A DNA stretch of 64,000 nt, from the NCBI GenBank assembly GCA_963854735.1, contig OY978097.1, positions 2,294,001 through 2,358,000 on the forward strand, in the 5' to 3' direction. The notes beneath the pieces were generated by a model, which was given only the letters and a program-made list of their open reading frames with translations, was not told the DNA's origin and did not search any database. Below are positions 52,911 to 63,418 of the stretch, piece after piece. Made by a program: the position numbers and the translations under genes. This DNA comes from Marvania coccoides (taxonomy: Eukaryota > Chlorophyta > Trebouxiophyceae > Chlorellales > Chlorellaceae). Within the stretch, counting starts at the first letter, position 1; each line of letters opens with the position of its first letter.

Positions 52911-55900
52911 TCAGTGGTGATGGCGGTGGCCGCCGCAGCAGTGGTGCCCGTTCTCGGCCTTGCTGCTGCCGTGATCATGCCCATGGTGGTGCTCGTCCTC
53001 GTGATGAGAGTGATCGTGGCTGTGGCTTTGACCGCTGTGGTGATGCCCCTCCTCTTTGCCGCCGCCGCAGCCAGCACTCTTCTTTTCCACTCCACAGCAC
53101 TCCAGCCCCGCCCCCGCATCAGAAGCAGCGCAGCACGGCGTCACAGCCGTCGCGCGCCCGTCGCAGCACGACTTCGAGCTCTTGCACGAGATAGTACTAT
53201 TGCACGACTTCGTGCAGTTGCTGGTGCTCCCCACATCACAGCACGACTTGCCGCCACAGCTGGTGCTCTTGCAGGACGCGTCACTGCAGCCCTTGGTGGC
53301 AGCGGCAGCCTCGCCCACGCAGGCAGCTGCCCCGGCGGGAAGCTTAAAGTCGTAGCGCAGCAGCGTCAGCCCATTGAGCGTCACCAGCAGCGCCGTCCCC
53401 ACGTCCACCAGCACCGCCCCAAACAGCGTGAACTTGCCCAGCGCCGCCAGCACCAGCACCGCAATCTTGGTGACCACCGACAGCGCAATGTTGAACGCAA
53501 TCTTGCGAGAGGCAGCCCGCGCCAGCCGCACCAGCGCCGGCACCACCCTCAGATCGTTGGTGAACAGCGCCACCGAGCCAGCCTCCAACGCAGCAGCGGC
53601 GCCGCCCACACCCATGGCGATGCCGACGTCAGCCGCAGCCAGCGCAGGGGCGTCGTTGACGCCATCCCCCACGTGCGCCACCCGCACACGGCGCAGCAGG
53701 GTGCCCTTCCTCCACCTCAGCACCCCCGTGAGGCGGCTCCACAGCGACCGCCGGCGCCCGCCAGCGTCGGGGCCCAGATCGTAGGCCGCCACCAGCTCCA
53801 GCTTGTCCTGGGGGAGCAGGCTGGCGTGGGTGTGGTCGGGGGAGATGCCCGCCGCCTCTGCCACAGCGGCAGCCACCGCACGGTTGTCACCCGTGAGCAT
53901 GGCAGGCGTAATGCCCAGTGCCCGCAAGGCAGCCACTGCCTCGGGGGCTTCAGGCCGCATGACGTCGCGCGCGGCAACGTACCCCGCGTAGCGCTCGTCC
54001 ACCGCCACGTAGCACGTCGTCAGCCCCCGCCCCTCGGTGCTCTCAGTGTCTCCCTCCAGCGCGGCCGAAGACTCTTTGCCCTTGATCGACCCCGTGCTGC
54101 CGTCCCACAGCTGGCGAAGAAACTCGGCGGTGCCGGCGCGCACAGCCTGCCCCTCCACCACCCCTTCGATCCCAAAGCCAGGCACAACGGCGGTGCTGTG
54201 GACGGCGGCGTCGCAGGCCGCCCCCCGCGCGGCCGCCCGCCCCACGATCGCGGCAGCCAGCGGATGGCTGGACCCGCGCTCCAGGGAACCCAGCAGGCGC
54301 AGCAGCTGCCGCTCGTCCATCCCGCTCTTCTCGCTGTCTTCAGACACCGCCACCGTCTCCACCATGAACGCGCCCCGGGTCAGCGTGCCGGTTTTGTCCA
54401 GCGTCACCGCCTCCACGTTGCACAGGCTCTCCAGCACCACCCCGCCCTTCACCAGCACTCCCACCTGCGCGGCTCTGGCCAGCGCCGACACGATGGTCAC
54501 CGGCGTTGACAGCACCAAGGCGCAGGGGCACGCCGTGACCAGCACCTGCAGCGACAGGTACACCCAGTGGGTCCTGTCCGCGTTGGGGTTCGACCAGGGC
54601 ACAAAAGCCAGCAGGATGCAGGCCAGCAGCACCAGCGGGGTATAGATGCGGGCAAACTTGGCGACGGCGGCCTCGGCGGGGCTCTGCCGGGACGTGGCTT
54701 CCTCCACCAGCCTCGCCATGCCCGCCACGAACGTCTCCTCGGAGGTGGTGGTGGTGCGGACCTTCACCAGACCGGACCCGGCGTTGAGTGTCCCCGCCCG
54801 CACCTCATCGCCTGCGTTCTTCACCGCCGCCAGGCTCTCACCGGTGAGGATGGACTCATCGAACGCGGAACTGCCCGACACCACCACGCCGTCCAGCGGC
54901 GCTTTGTCGCCCGCACGAATGATGATCGTCACCCCCACAGGCACCGAAGCAGCGGGGACCTCCTCCCCAGTGGCTTCCAGCACGGCGTTGTCGGGCTTCA
55001 GCGCCAGCACCGCGGCGATGGCGTCCCGCGCCTGCCCCGTGCACCTTTCTTCCAGGAAATCCGACACTTTGAAGAGCACCACCACGATGCCCGCTTCAAT
55101 GTAGTCTCCAATGGCGATGGCGCCGATGCTGGCCAGCGTGATGAGCAGGTGGATGTCCATCACCCAGTGCCGCAGCGCGCCCAGCGCTTTGAGCGCAATG
55201 CCAGGCAGGCAGAGCGCCACTGCATAGGGGGATGGGATTCTTTTCTTCAGAGTTCTTTTCATTTTCAAGAAAATGAAATAAAACAGAAAACGAAAACGAC
55301 GCACCAGAGCCCAGGGCCACGTACTCAAAGTAGTCCAGCCAGTACACGCCGGTGGCACCCGCCAGGTAGTGCACCAACGAGATGATGAGCAGCACGCCGG
55401 CAAGCAGCACGTACGCAGGCGGCACCCAGGACCGCTTGCCGCTCCCGCGGGAGCGCGGCGCCGTCAGCGACGCCCCCAGCCGCGCCTCGTTGAGCGCCGC
55501 CACCATGGCAGCGGGGGAGGCCAGAGCGGGGACGTGGCGCACCATGATTGTCTTTGTGACCACCGACACCTCAACATCGATCACCCCAGCCAGGGAGTGC
55601 AGCGCTGCGTCTGCCACGGGGATCTCCATGGGGCAGCACACCTCCGAGCAGTAGATCTTGGTGACGGTGGGCTCGGCGTCGCTCACAGAGTCCAGGGAGG
55701 CGACGGCCAGGGAGGCGCAGCAGGGGAGAGTGCACCCAGGCCCCGTGCACCGGTGCTGCTTTGAGGGGGAGGCAGTTTTCCGCCTGGGCAAGAGACTTTG
55801 TGTAAGGGACGAATAAAGTAAGAATTGGGTTATCGACAGAAGAAAAAGAAGGCATTCAGAAATAAAATTTATGCAAAAATCAATACTTCTTTCTCGAATA

Positions 55901-56355
55901 GAAAGGAAGCAACGATTGACTGTTTTGCTCTACCTGTGCAGGCTGGAGATCCAGCGGCCGTGGCTGACGATCATCGGCTCGCACTTCTCCGCTTCTGGGG
56001 CGTGGTGGCTGTGAGAGCAGCACTCGGAGGTCAGGAGGTGATGCAGCATTCCGTCATCGCCTACATAGTCGTAGTGGTCGTCGTGCTGCACCACATCATG
56101 TCCGCAATCTGGGCCATGGATGTGGCCATCGTCCAGCATCAGAAGTCCGCCGGCGCCGTGGGAGCACTGCCGTGGAAAGCTGCCGGAAGAGTTCTGCGAC
56201 ATCTCCACCGACATAATCCTCTCTGCAGCGGCGTTGCCAGCAGTGTGAATGAGGTGGTCATGCCCATGGTGATCCGTAGGATGCGAAGGAGAAGAGTGGT
56301 TGCAGCAAGCGCCATGTTGGTGTCCGTGCGAGCTCCCATGATCGTGTGGAGCCAT
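52911..56355 (-). CDS. Zn/Cd-exporting P1B-type ATPase (HMA2/HMA4-like) with His/Cys-rich tails
   Basis: Pumps Zn2+/Cd2+ across a membrane at the cost of ATP. Three exons: 55934-56355, 55305-55783, 52911-55219 (1069 aa). The N-terminus is a His-rich leader (HDHGSSHGHQHGACCNH and more), then a heavy-metal-associated fold with TKIYCSEVCCPMEIP, the CC-P-E form seen in Zn/Cd pumps. Membrane spans start near YVLLAGVLLIISLVHYL. Signatures are complete: LTGES (actuator), the CPC metal site in TACPCALVLSTPV, DKTGTLT (D575 phosphorylated), SHPLAAAI and GDGVNDAPAL. After the last span comes a tail of more than 100 residues packed with Cys (CGGKSCCDVG, SSKSCCDG) and ending in a His run. Which membrane is not decided. 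Confidence 0.95.
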
Positions 56356-56876
56356 TCAAAGCTAAATCAGGGCCGTGGTGGCGCAAAAAGCGTGCCCTCT
56401 TCGCTTCAACGAGATTTTCAATTGAATATACGAGGGATAAAAATAGCAGCAGATGAGCTACGAGCTACGGAGGCTAGCTTATAAGAGGGAGAAGTTTTAT
56501 GATTCCATCTGCAAATTTTATACACGCCAGAAATCGCCTGCTTCACAAATAAGTGTTTTCGTTGAGTGAAACAGTTGCAGCAAAATAAAGTACCACCCAA
56601 TGTGGGCTGGCCAACCTACGTCTTCATTACCGGGAGGAAGGCTACTCCCCCTCACGATACACAATGCTCAACATTTATGCCGCATGGGCGCTTGTGCAGT
56701 GCAATTACAAGAAGAAGAAGGCGTTGTTGAAAAAAAAATAGAACAGCCGACTTGGGATATTATAGTAGAATTATTAAGAGTAAACAACAGTGTAAAAAAA
56801 ATAGGAAAAATAGTACAACAACTAAATGTAAAAAACAATCATTTGAATAGAAGTAGTAGAAAAGTTTGGAGGACGC
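56356..56876. other. Spacer between ATPase and hydroxylase genes
   Basis: AT-rich: upstream region of the ATPase and 3' region of the next minus-strand gene. Short open frames only. Confidence 0.45.
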
Positions 56877-57752
56877 TCATGCTGCTCGCTTGCCGTCGCT
56901 CTGAAAGTGCTCAGCCACCATGGCCCGGTACTTGGGGTGCTCTGTGCCGCACAGCCTGTCCCAGTGAGTCATGTAGAGGCTGAAATGCACCTTTGGGTGG
57001 CGGTGGTGCATGTCATGATGGCGCACAGTGTTGAGCGCATCAGCGGGAACTTTAGGCCCCTTAACCGCCAGCCCCACGAGCGCTTCCAGCGTGGGAATGA
57101 AGGGCGCCACCTCGTAGCCCGCGTGCCCCCCGCAGTGTATCAACGTGGTGTACATGTGGTAGGCCCGATGCAGGCCGACGTGAATGGGCAGTAGAAAGCA
57201 CACCAGCACCTCGTTGGCGAACACGATGGCGGCCTCCACCACGTGGAAGGAGTAGCCGCAAAAGGCGGTGGGCACCGTGGAGCGGTGGTGCATCGCGTGC
57301 ACTCGCTTGTAGAGCGGGGCCCAGTGGAGGAGGCGGTGCGTCCAGTAAAACCATGCATCGTGGAGGTAGTCAAGCGCCAAGACAGTGGCCAGTGCGTACG
57401 CGATGGCGCCAGGGGTGGAGATGGGGCCTGCGTAGAGGAGGCCTACGCCGGCAGCGTGCAGGCGCTCGACCACCGTCCACACCGCAGCTTTCACAGCCAG
57501 AGGGCCTGCAAGAGTGCATCTTTCGTTAAATCTAGGGGTTATGGGGTGATGAAGTGAAGGAAAGCGGGTCTTACCGAGGCTGGTGAGGGCTTCTTGGAGA
57601 GCCTGGCCCTGTTTTGGTGATCCCTTTTGAACCGAAGTCACCGAGAAGAGCACGGGGATGAGGAAGTGGATGAGGATGGCGGCGCCATAGTATGATGCAC
57701 ACGACTGGACAAATGCCGCCAGGAACCCCCCTCCATAAAGCGGAGGCCACAT
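56877..57752 (-). CDS. Fatty acid hydroxylase/sterol desaturase-superfamily membrane enzyme
   Basis: Di-iron, oxygen-dependent membrane enzyme on a lipid or sterol. Two exons, 57575-57752 and 56877-57505 (268 aa). Hydrophobic spans flank three His boxes: WFYWTHRLLH (HxxxH), RVHAMHHRST (HxxHH) and TVRHHDMHHRHP (HHxxHH), the complete PF04116 set. LDYLHDAWFYWTHRLLH carries the conserved Asp before box 1. The substrate cannot be told from sequence. Intron length is a multiple of three and the retained form stays open, but splicing gives the better protein. Divergent from biotin synthase (222-base gap). Confidence 0.9.
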   Translation of the reverse strand: MWPPLYGGGFLAAFVQSCASYYGAAILIHFLIPVLFSVTSVQKGSPKQGQALQEALTSLGKTRFPSLHHPITPRFNERCTLAGPLAVKAAVWTVVERLHAAGVGLLYAGPISTPGAIAYALATVLALDYLHDAWFYWTHRLLHWAPLYKRVHAMHHRSTVPTAFCGYSFHVVEAAIVFANEVLVCFLLPIHVGLHRAYHMYTTLIHCGGHAGYEVAPFIPTLEALVGLAVKGPKVPADALNTVRHHDMHHRHPKVHFSLYMTHWDRLCGTEHPKYRAMVAEHFQSDGKRAA

Positions 57753-57974
57753 CCGAATGCGGCTAATAATCTCCCCTCACTTCGTGATCAGGATTGTAGC
57801 CTGGTGCGCTCCATCAATCCCGCACAAACCAGCAATTTATAGCATACATTTAATGTGATAAATGATCGCCTGATCCGAGAATTGTGTGTTGTTGTTTCCG
57901 AAGTCCGAAACCCAAAGCCCCCGCTTTTCGCCTGCTGCCAGGGCTTGATCGAATTTTATTTTAAAATTACAGGC
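57753..57974. promoter_or_regulatory. 222-bp divergent promoter between hydroxylase and biotin synthase
   Basis: Start codons face away from each other. A ttacag|gc acceptor-like site directly before the biotin synthase ATG hints at a 5' UTR intron. No TATA box seen. Confidence 0.4.
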
Positions 57975-59354
57975 ATGTTGAGGTCTCGGCAGGTGGTCGG
58001 CGGGCTGCTTCGGCGGCTATCCGCTGCTCCAGGGCAACAATTGAGCGAGTCTTTGGCCCGTCTGCTGTCGTCCTCCTCCGCCGCCCAGCACGTCCAGGCA
58101 GCCCCCATTGAGGAGCCTGCGGCCGATGACAAGCCGCGCTGGAAGCAGGAGCTGGGCATCATGCGCACCGACTGGACGTAAGTCTTGATTTTTCAATCTC
58201 CAATCTCCTTCAAACCAGGGCCCACCCACTTTTCTCTCATCACCCACCCACAATTGCTCCTGCGCAGACGAGATGAGGTCTCGGAGGTGTTCAACGCCCC
58301 CCTGCTGGACCTGGTGTACCACGCTGCCGCCGTGCACCGCGCCCACAACGACCCCTCCATGGTGCAGCGCTGCACGCTGCTGTCCATCAAGACCGGCGGC
58401 TGCCCCGAAAACTGCAACTACTGCAGCCAGTCCAGCCATTGGTCCAAGGACACGGGCACCAAGGCCGAAAAACTGATGAATTTGGAGGACGTGTACGAGG
58501 CAGCCCTGCGCGCCAAAGCCTCGGGCAGCACGCGGTTCTGCATGGGCGCGGCGTGGCGGGGGCCCTCCCAGGTGGGGGAGCGCCAGTTTGGGCGCGTCCT
58601 TGACATGGTGACCCGCATTCGAGGGCTGGGCATGGAGGTGTGCACCACGCTGGGCATGCTGACCCCAAAGCAGGCAGCGCAGCTGCGGGACGCGGGGCTC
58701 ACCGCCTACAACCACAACCTAGACACCTCCAAGGAGTACTACGAGAAGGTGACCACCACGCGAACGTACGAAGACCGGCTGACCACCATCGAAAACGTGC
58801 GCCAGGCGGGCATCTCGGTGTGCGCTGGGGGCATCATTGGGCTGGGGGAGGGGCACATGGACCGCGTGGGGCTGCTGCACCAGCTGGCCACCCTGCCAGC
58901 TCACCCAGAGTCAGTGCCCATTAATGCTCTCGTGGCGGTGAAGGGTACGCCCTTTGAGAAGCACGAGGCCCCCACGGGGCTGGATGTGGTGCGATGTGTG
59001 GCCACCGCGCGTGTGGTGATGCCCAAGACCGTGGTGCGGCTGTCCGCCGGCCGCATGAACTTTTCTTTCGCAGACCAGGCGCTGTGCTTCCTGGCCGGTG
59101 CCAACTCAATTTTTGACGGCGACAAGCTGCTGACGACGCCCAACAACGACCGCAACGAGGACCTGGCCATGTTTGACCTGCTGGGGCTGAAGAGCAGGCC
59201 GGCGTTCATGGATTACCCGGCAGGCGGGCCCAGCAGCGCAGACTTTAAGAGCAGAGACTTTGTGGCTGAGCTGGACATCCACCCAGAAGCCCCGGAGACC
59301 TGCCCCAAGCGCGCCGCAGCGGCAGCATTGCAGCAGCAGCAGGCCTCTGCATAA
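57975..59354 (+). CDS. BIO2: Biotin synthase (radical SAM)
   Basis: Inserts sulfur into dethiobiotin, the last biotin step, using a [4Fe-4S] cluster for SAM cleavage and a [2Fe-2S] cluster as sulfur source. Two exons, 57975-58177 and 58268-59354 (429 aa). The N-terminus (MLRSRQVVGGLLRRLSAAPG) is a mitochondrial presequence, as in plant BIO2. The core includes the radical SAM triad in GGCPENCNYCSQSSH (CxxxCxxC), RFCMGAAWRGP, VCTTLGMLT, YNHNLDTSKEYY, CAGGIIGLGE and LSAGRMNFSFADQALCFLAGANSIFDGDKLLTTPNN. The Cys residues for the second cluster and the conserved Arg of LSAGR are present. A Gln-rich tail (ALQQQQASA) is unusual. Bacterial equivalent bioB. Mitochondrial location is inferred. Confidence 0.97.
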
Positions 59355-59610
59355 ATACGACGCGGGAATTTGAAGAGGGATTTTCTGCTTCTCTCTGATA
59401 TATATTTTCCTACTATTCAAAAAAATTCTTACACGATCCATGTTGCGCGTATCATTGTAAAATATTATGAAATTGACTGGGACTTAAGTTTGGGGGGGGG
59501 GGGGGTGATTTCTTACAGCAATCGCCTAATTTTTGGCATGAAATAATGGGGGCACGGAGGAAAAAGTGGATGCACGCTATCCCAACCCCTTCCAAGTCCC
59601 CTCGTATCAT

Positions 59611-60405
59611 TTAAGCCAGCACCTCACGAGCAAAGCGGTAGGAGTGAGACCAGCAGGGCTGGCACAGGTCGATGGGCACCTTGTCCTGCTTGTTGCGCAT
59701 GGTTTTGTCGGCGCCGTGGTGCAGCAGGTACTTGACGATCTCCACGTGGCCGCGCATGGAGGCCCAATGCAGAGCCGCGTTGTCGCCCTGTCGGGGAAAT
59801 ATTATTATTAGTTTAAGAGCGCCATAAAAAAATGTGGACTCTTTCTGAAAATATCCAAGATACGCACCATGTCGATGGCGTTGACGTCTGCACCCTGCTC
59901 CACTAGAAACTTGACGGTGTGGTGGTGGCCATTGTGAGCGGCGCGAATGAGAGGGCACTCGCCCATCTGCACCCATAAACAGAATGTATTGATTGGAATA
60001 ACGTATAATTTCTATCAAAACGGAGGGTCCAACGCACCACGTTGCGCTGCTCGATGTCGGCGCCTTCCTCGAGCAGCAGCTTGCAGCAGGCGAGGTGGCC
60101 GTTGCCAGCGGCCAGGAGGAGGGGAGGGTCACCGCAGTGGTCAGATTCGTTGAGAGGAGCGCCCTGCACAGCCAAGATCGCGTGAAAACCCAGCGATATT
60201 AAAAAATTAATGATTAATAAAAAACTTGCCTCCTCGATGTGCTCCTTCACCCAGTCATAGTAGCCGTCCACGCAGTCCCTCCAGATATTGGACTTCTCAG
60301 GAACAAATTTTCCGTTCTGCACCCAGAATTTGGCAAAGAGAGGGGCGTCAGCAGAGGTTTGGGAGTCGCACACGGGTGATCACTCACGATCAGGTCGAAC
60401 GGCAT
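59611..60405 (-). CDS. Small ankyrin-repeat protein
   Basis: Five exons: 60388-60405 (six codons), 60230-60316, 60038-60163, 59868-59966, 59611-59787 (168 aa). After MPFDLINGKFVPEKSNIW the chain is four ankyrin units: GAPLNESDHCGDPPLLLAAGNGHLACCKLLLEEGADI, GECPLIRAAHNGHHHTVKFLVEQGADVNA, and GDNAALHWASMRGHVEIVKYLLHHGADK, with a half unit before them. Exon edges fall at repeat edges. Intron 2 (60164-60229) starts with GC (gcaagt); splicing there gives the ankyrin consensus HIEEGAPLN. Ankyrins mediate protein contacts; no partner can be named. It is divergent from the carrier gene at 60712. Confidence 0.88.
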
Positions 60406-60711
60406 GGCGCTGGGTGGTCTAGACTATTTGTTGGTTTTTTAAGTGGGTTTACACACAATAGTGCGGGCTATTATTATTCGACGTTCGCAGGGAGAGAATA
60501 GGGCTGGTCAAAATTGACGCAAAATTTTAAAAGAAAGACAACTTACCCTCAACGCACTCCCTTCACAAAATTCGAGCAATCTGGAAGCACTTTTTTTGAT
60601 TGAAACACGGGGCTAAAGTTTCCTAGCGGGCGGGGAAACGAAGTGCACCGCACGAGCAATGAAATAAGCAATGAAAAATTGAAGAATTTTTAAATCCTCA
60701 GTTTGCTGGAA
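60406..60711. promoter_or_regulatory. 306-bp divergent promoter between ankyrin and carrier genes
   Basis: AT-rich interval holding both start regions. No motif recognised. Confidence 0.4.
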
Positions 60712-62021
60712 ATGGGAGAAAGCAACGAGAACTCTGCCGCCCACACCCCACGCATTTCTTTACTAAACCGCAGCATCGCGGCAGCTGGAGCATCCGTTGT
60801 TTCTGCAGTCGTGGTGAACCCCCTCGATGTTGTGAAGGTGAGAGGAGATGCTGGAATTATGTGCTGTTCGCTCCTCCAAGCCAGGAAACCCGCCACCCTG
60901 TTCCGTCCCGCAACTCAAAAACCTAAATCCCATTTTCTCCCCGCAGATTAGGCTGCAGGCGCAGGGCGCAGCGGTCCTCCCCGCAGCTGCCTCTGAAACC
61001 CTGCTAGAAAAATGGAACTTCGCAGGGTGCGGGCCCACTTGCGTGCGACTGGGGGACCCGAGGCTACCTGCTGCGGCCTGCGGCCCTGCCTGCGAGCCTG
61101 TCACGTACCGAGGCACGCTGCACGCCCTGAGAACAATTGCTGCCACTGAGGGCCTTCCCACGTTGTGGCGAGGCACCACGGTGGCGCTAATGATGGCCAT
61201 CCCAATGGTGGGCATCTACTTGCCGCTGTACGACTATCTCCTGGAGGCGGCGCAGCAGCAGGGCGCAGGCATGGCCGCTCCGCTGTTGGCTGGCACCGCG
61301 GCGAGAACAGTGGCTGTGTACGCCACGGCGCCGTTTGAGCTGGTGCGTACGCGCCTTCAGGCGGTACAGCGGGCGCCGGTGTCGGCAGCGGGGTATGCGG
61401 TGGCGCCGGCAGGCGGGGCTGGTTGCGGCGGGCGCCTGCAGTTTTTGCAACACTTACCACAGGTGAGAAGCGCAATTAATGATGAAGCGATAGTGATGTC
61501 ATATAATCGGTATTAATATAATATATCTCTCTACACATTTTAAAGCTGTTAAGCCTTCTAATACTATTGTTATTTATTTGTAGCTGAGCGCTGGGGCGTC
61601 GAGACTGCATGCTGTGCGTGCGCTGTGGACGGGCGTGGGGGCCACCCTGGCGCGCGACGTGCCCTTCTCTGCGCTGTACTGGGCCATGGTGGAGCCCATC
61701 AGGGGCGCCATTTTGCCGCCTGACGGGGCCTCTTCTGAGCTGGAGGTGGCGGCGGTGAATGCGGCTGCAGGAGGGGCGGCAGGGGCGCTGGCAGGCGCAA
61801 TTACCACCCCCTTGGACGTGGTGAAGACGCGAACGCAGCTGGCGATGGGGCAGGCGCACCCCTTGGTGCACACACTGAGGAGCATAGTGAAGCGGGAGGG
61901 CGCTGCTGGGTTGTTTCAGGGGTGGAGCGCGAGGTCCGCCAAAGCGGCGCCCGCCTGCGCCATCGTGCTGTCGGCATATGAAATGCTGAAATTCTTGCCT
62001 CAAAAGGGTACAATTGAATGA
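60712..62021 (+). CDS. Mitochondrial carrier, SLC25A39/40 (Mtm1) type
   Basis: Inner-membrane carrier; family members import glutathione into mitochondria and support Fe-S and Mn handling. Three exons: 60712-60837, 60947-61462, 61584-62021 (359 aa). It has the three carrier repeats with PLDVVK (repeat 1), PFELVRTR (repeat 2) and PLDVVKTR (repeat 3). Between helices 1 and 2 is a Cys-bearing matrix loop (CGPTCVRLGD, CGPACEPV), the feature that sets SLC25A39/40 apart from other carriers. TIAATEGLPTLWRGTTVALMMAIPMVGIYLPLYDYL follows, matching the same group. The stop codon overlaps an AATAAA signal. It stands one gene away from biotin synthase, an Fe-S enzyme; a functional link is inference. Confidence 0.92.
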
Positions 62022-62026
62022 ATAAA
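62021..62026 (+). terminator. AATAAA overlapping the carrier stop codon
   Basis: AATAAA begins on the last base of the TGA. If used, cleavage leaves an extremely short 3' UTR. Confidence 0.4.
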
Positions 62027-62370
62027 CCCGATATATATATGATAACGAATCCTTGATTTCTGTTGTGTACTACTTTGCTTGCCGACTCTTTCATGTTTTT
62101 TTCATTCTTGCCGGGCCTGGGAGTGCGCCCGCGGGGCCGGCAACATTTAGCTTCCTGGTGTTGGTGTCATTTTATTGCAAATGTAAATTCTTTGCATGGA
62201 TAGAAAGAAAAACGTAACGCAAATGCAACGGTCTTGGAGCTGCCAACTGTCGGCGGATCGGAACGCCCCGGCATCCTTACGCTCAATCTTTATTTTATTA
62301 AGTTTGTTTGCGTCATTTTAATCTGAAAATTATCCCCCTTTGCCTCCTAGTTTAGATTTTGGCAGGCAAA
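62022..62370. other. Spacer
   Basis: Carrier 3' region and promoter of the small secreted protein. Nothing else seen. Confidence 0.4.
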
Positions 62371-63279
62371 ATGGGGCTCTCAGCAGTTATCCTGTCTTTT
62401 GCCCTAACTCTCCTCAGGCTGTCCGCCCTGACTCCTGCTGCTGCCAGTGAGTGACACTATGGTGTTTGTTCTTGCTTTCAGGGCTGAAAATTAGCGAGAG
62501 AGACCGCTGAGCCTCCTTTTATTTTTTGCCAAATTTCTAACCCCCCATTTTTCGCTGCTGTGCAGGCCGCCAGCTGCGTCAGTTTGATATTTCGGTGAGT
62601 TTGTTTCATATCATAATAGCGTAATGCGGCCATTACACTTCTTTGGGGGGTAATTATTGCTCTGCGTGCCAGGCCCTCCCCTATATATATTCCTTGTAAC
62701 CTTCGCTTTTTCCCCACCCTCTCATCTACCTATTCTTGCAGTTTAACGTTTGCCCCAGGCCGGTCTTCATCAACTGCTGCCGTGACTTTGACTTTGGAGC
62801 CCTGACCACCAACTTACGAGGCCAGCCTTGGCCTGAAAACTCCGCCTGCGAAGTGAGTTCAGCGCGCAGTTTCGATTTCGTTGGCTTCAAACTGCTCATC
62901 AATCCCTAAACTACTCATATTCTTGCAGCTTCGGGCCAACGTTCGAAATGAAACCGTCGAAGTCCGCGTCCCTGGATTCGACATCACCCAGCGTCCCACT
63001 CCCGTCAACGTCACGCGAGTCCCTGCCCCTATTGAGTGGCTGTTGATCCAGTACGACCCCGTGGGTGCACTTCACATTTGGGGACGCCCCGGAGGCATCT
63101 TTTGCGTCTGCCCTCCCACCCCTGTCGCTGCGCCTGTTGCTCCCACTCGCACTGGAAGCGAAACCGCCTTGGTTGCTACCCCAGGCCCGCCAATCGCCCC
63201 CGTCGTAAGCCCCGTCGTTGCCATTGAAGAAGATCTGGACGAGGAAGACGCGGTCGAAGAAATTGATTTGGATGATTGA
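62371..63279 (+). CDS. Small secreted Cys-containing protein with acidic tail, unidentified
   Basis: Four exons: 62371-62446, 62566-62594 (29 bases), 62742-62852, 62929-63279 (188 aa); three introns start with gtgagt or gtgag. A signal peptide (MGLSAVILSFALTLLRLSALTPAAA) opens it. The mature part has paired Cys (FNVCPRPVFINCCRDFDFG, SACELRANVRNETVEVRV) and two NxT sites (RNETV, VNVTRV), then WGRPGGIFCVCPP. The last 60 residues are Pro/Ala/Thr-rich and finish in an acidic run (EEDLDEEDAVEEIDLDD). I do not recognise the family; it may be a wall or secreted matrix protein. Codon use and splice quality make it a likely real gene. Confidence 0.7.
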
Positions 63280-63418
63280 ATCAGCCAGCTCGCGTAATAT
63301 TTTGCCCTTTTGAACCCGAGGCTTCAGTAAACTCCCAAATCATGCTGCAATGATATGAAAACCCTACCACCTCCTCTATTATTTTATCTCGCCACTTTTC
63401 TTTTTTTCTCGTCCCATG

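Noticed and set aside
52914..54509. 531-codon plus-strand frame opposite the P-type ATPase
   Set aside because: His/Arg-rich mirror of the ATPase coding strand; the ATPase motifs prove the other strand.
59947..60153. Plus-strand small frame over ankyrin introns
   Set aside because: Covers minus-strand exon-intron borders and has no domain.
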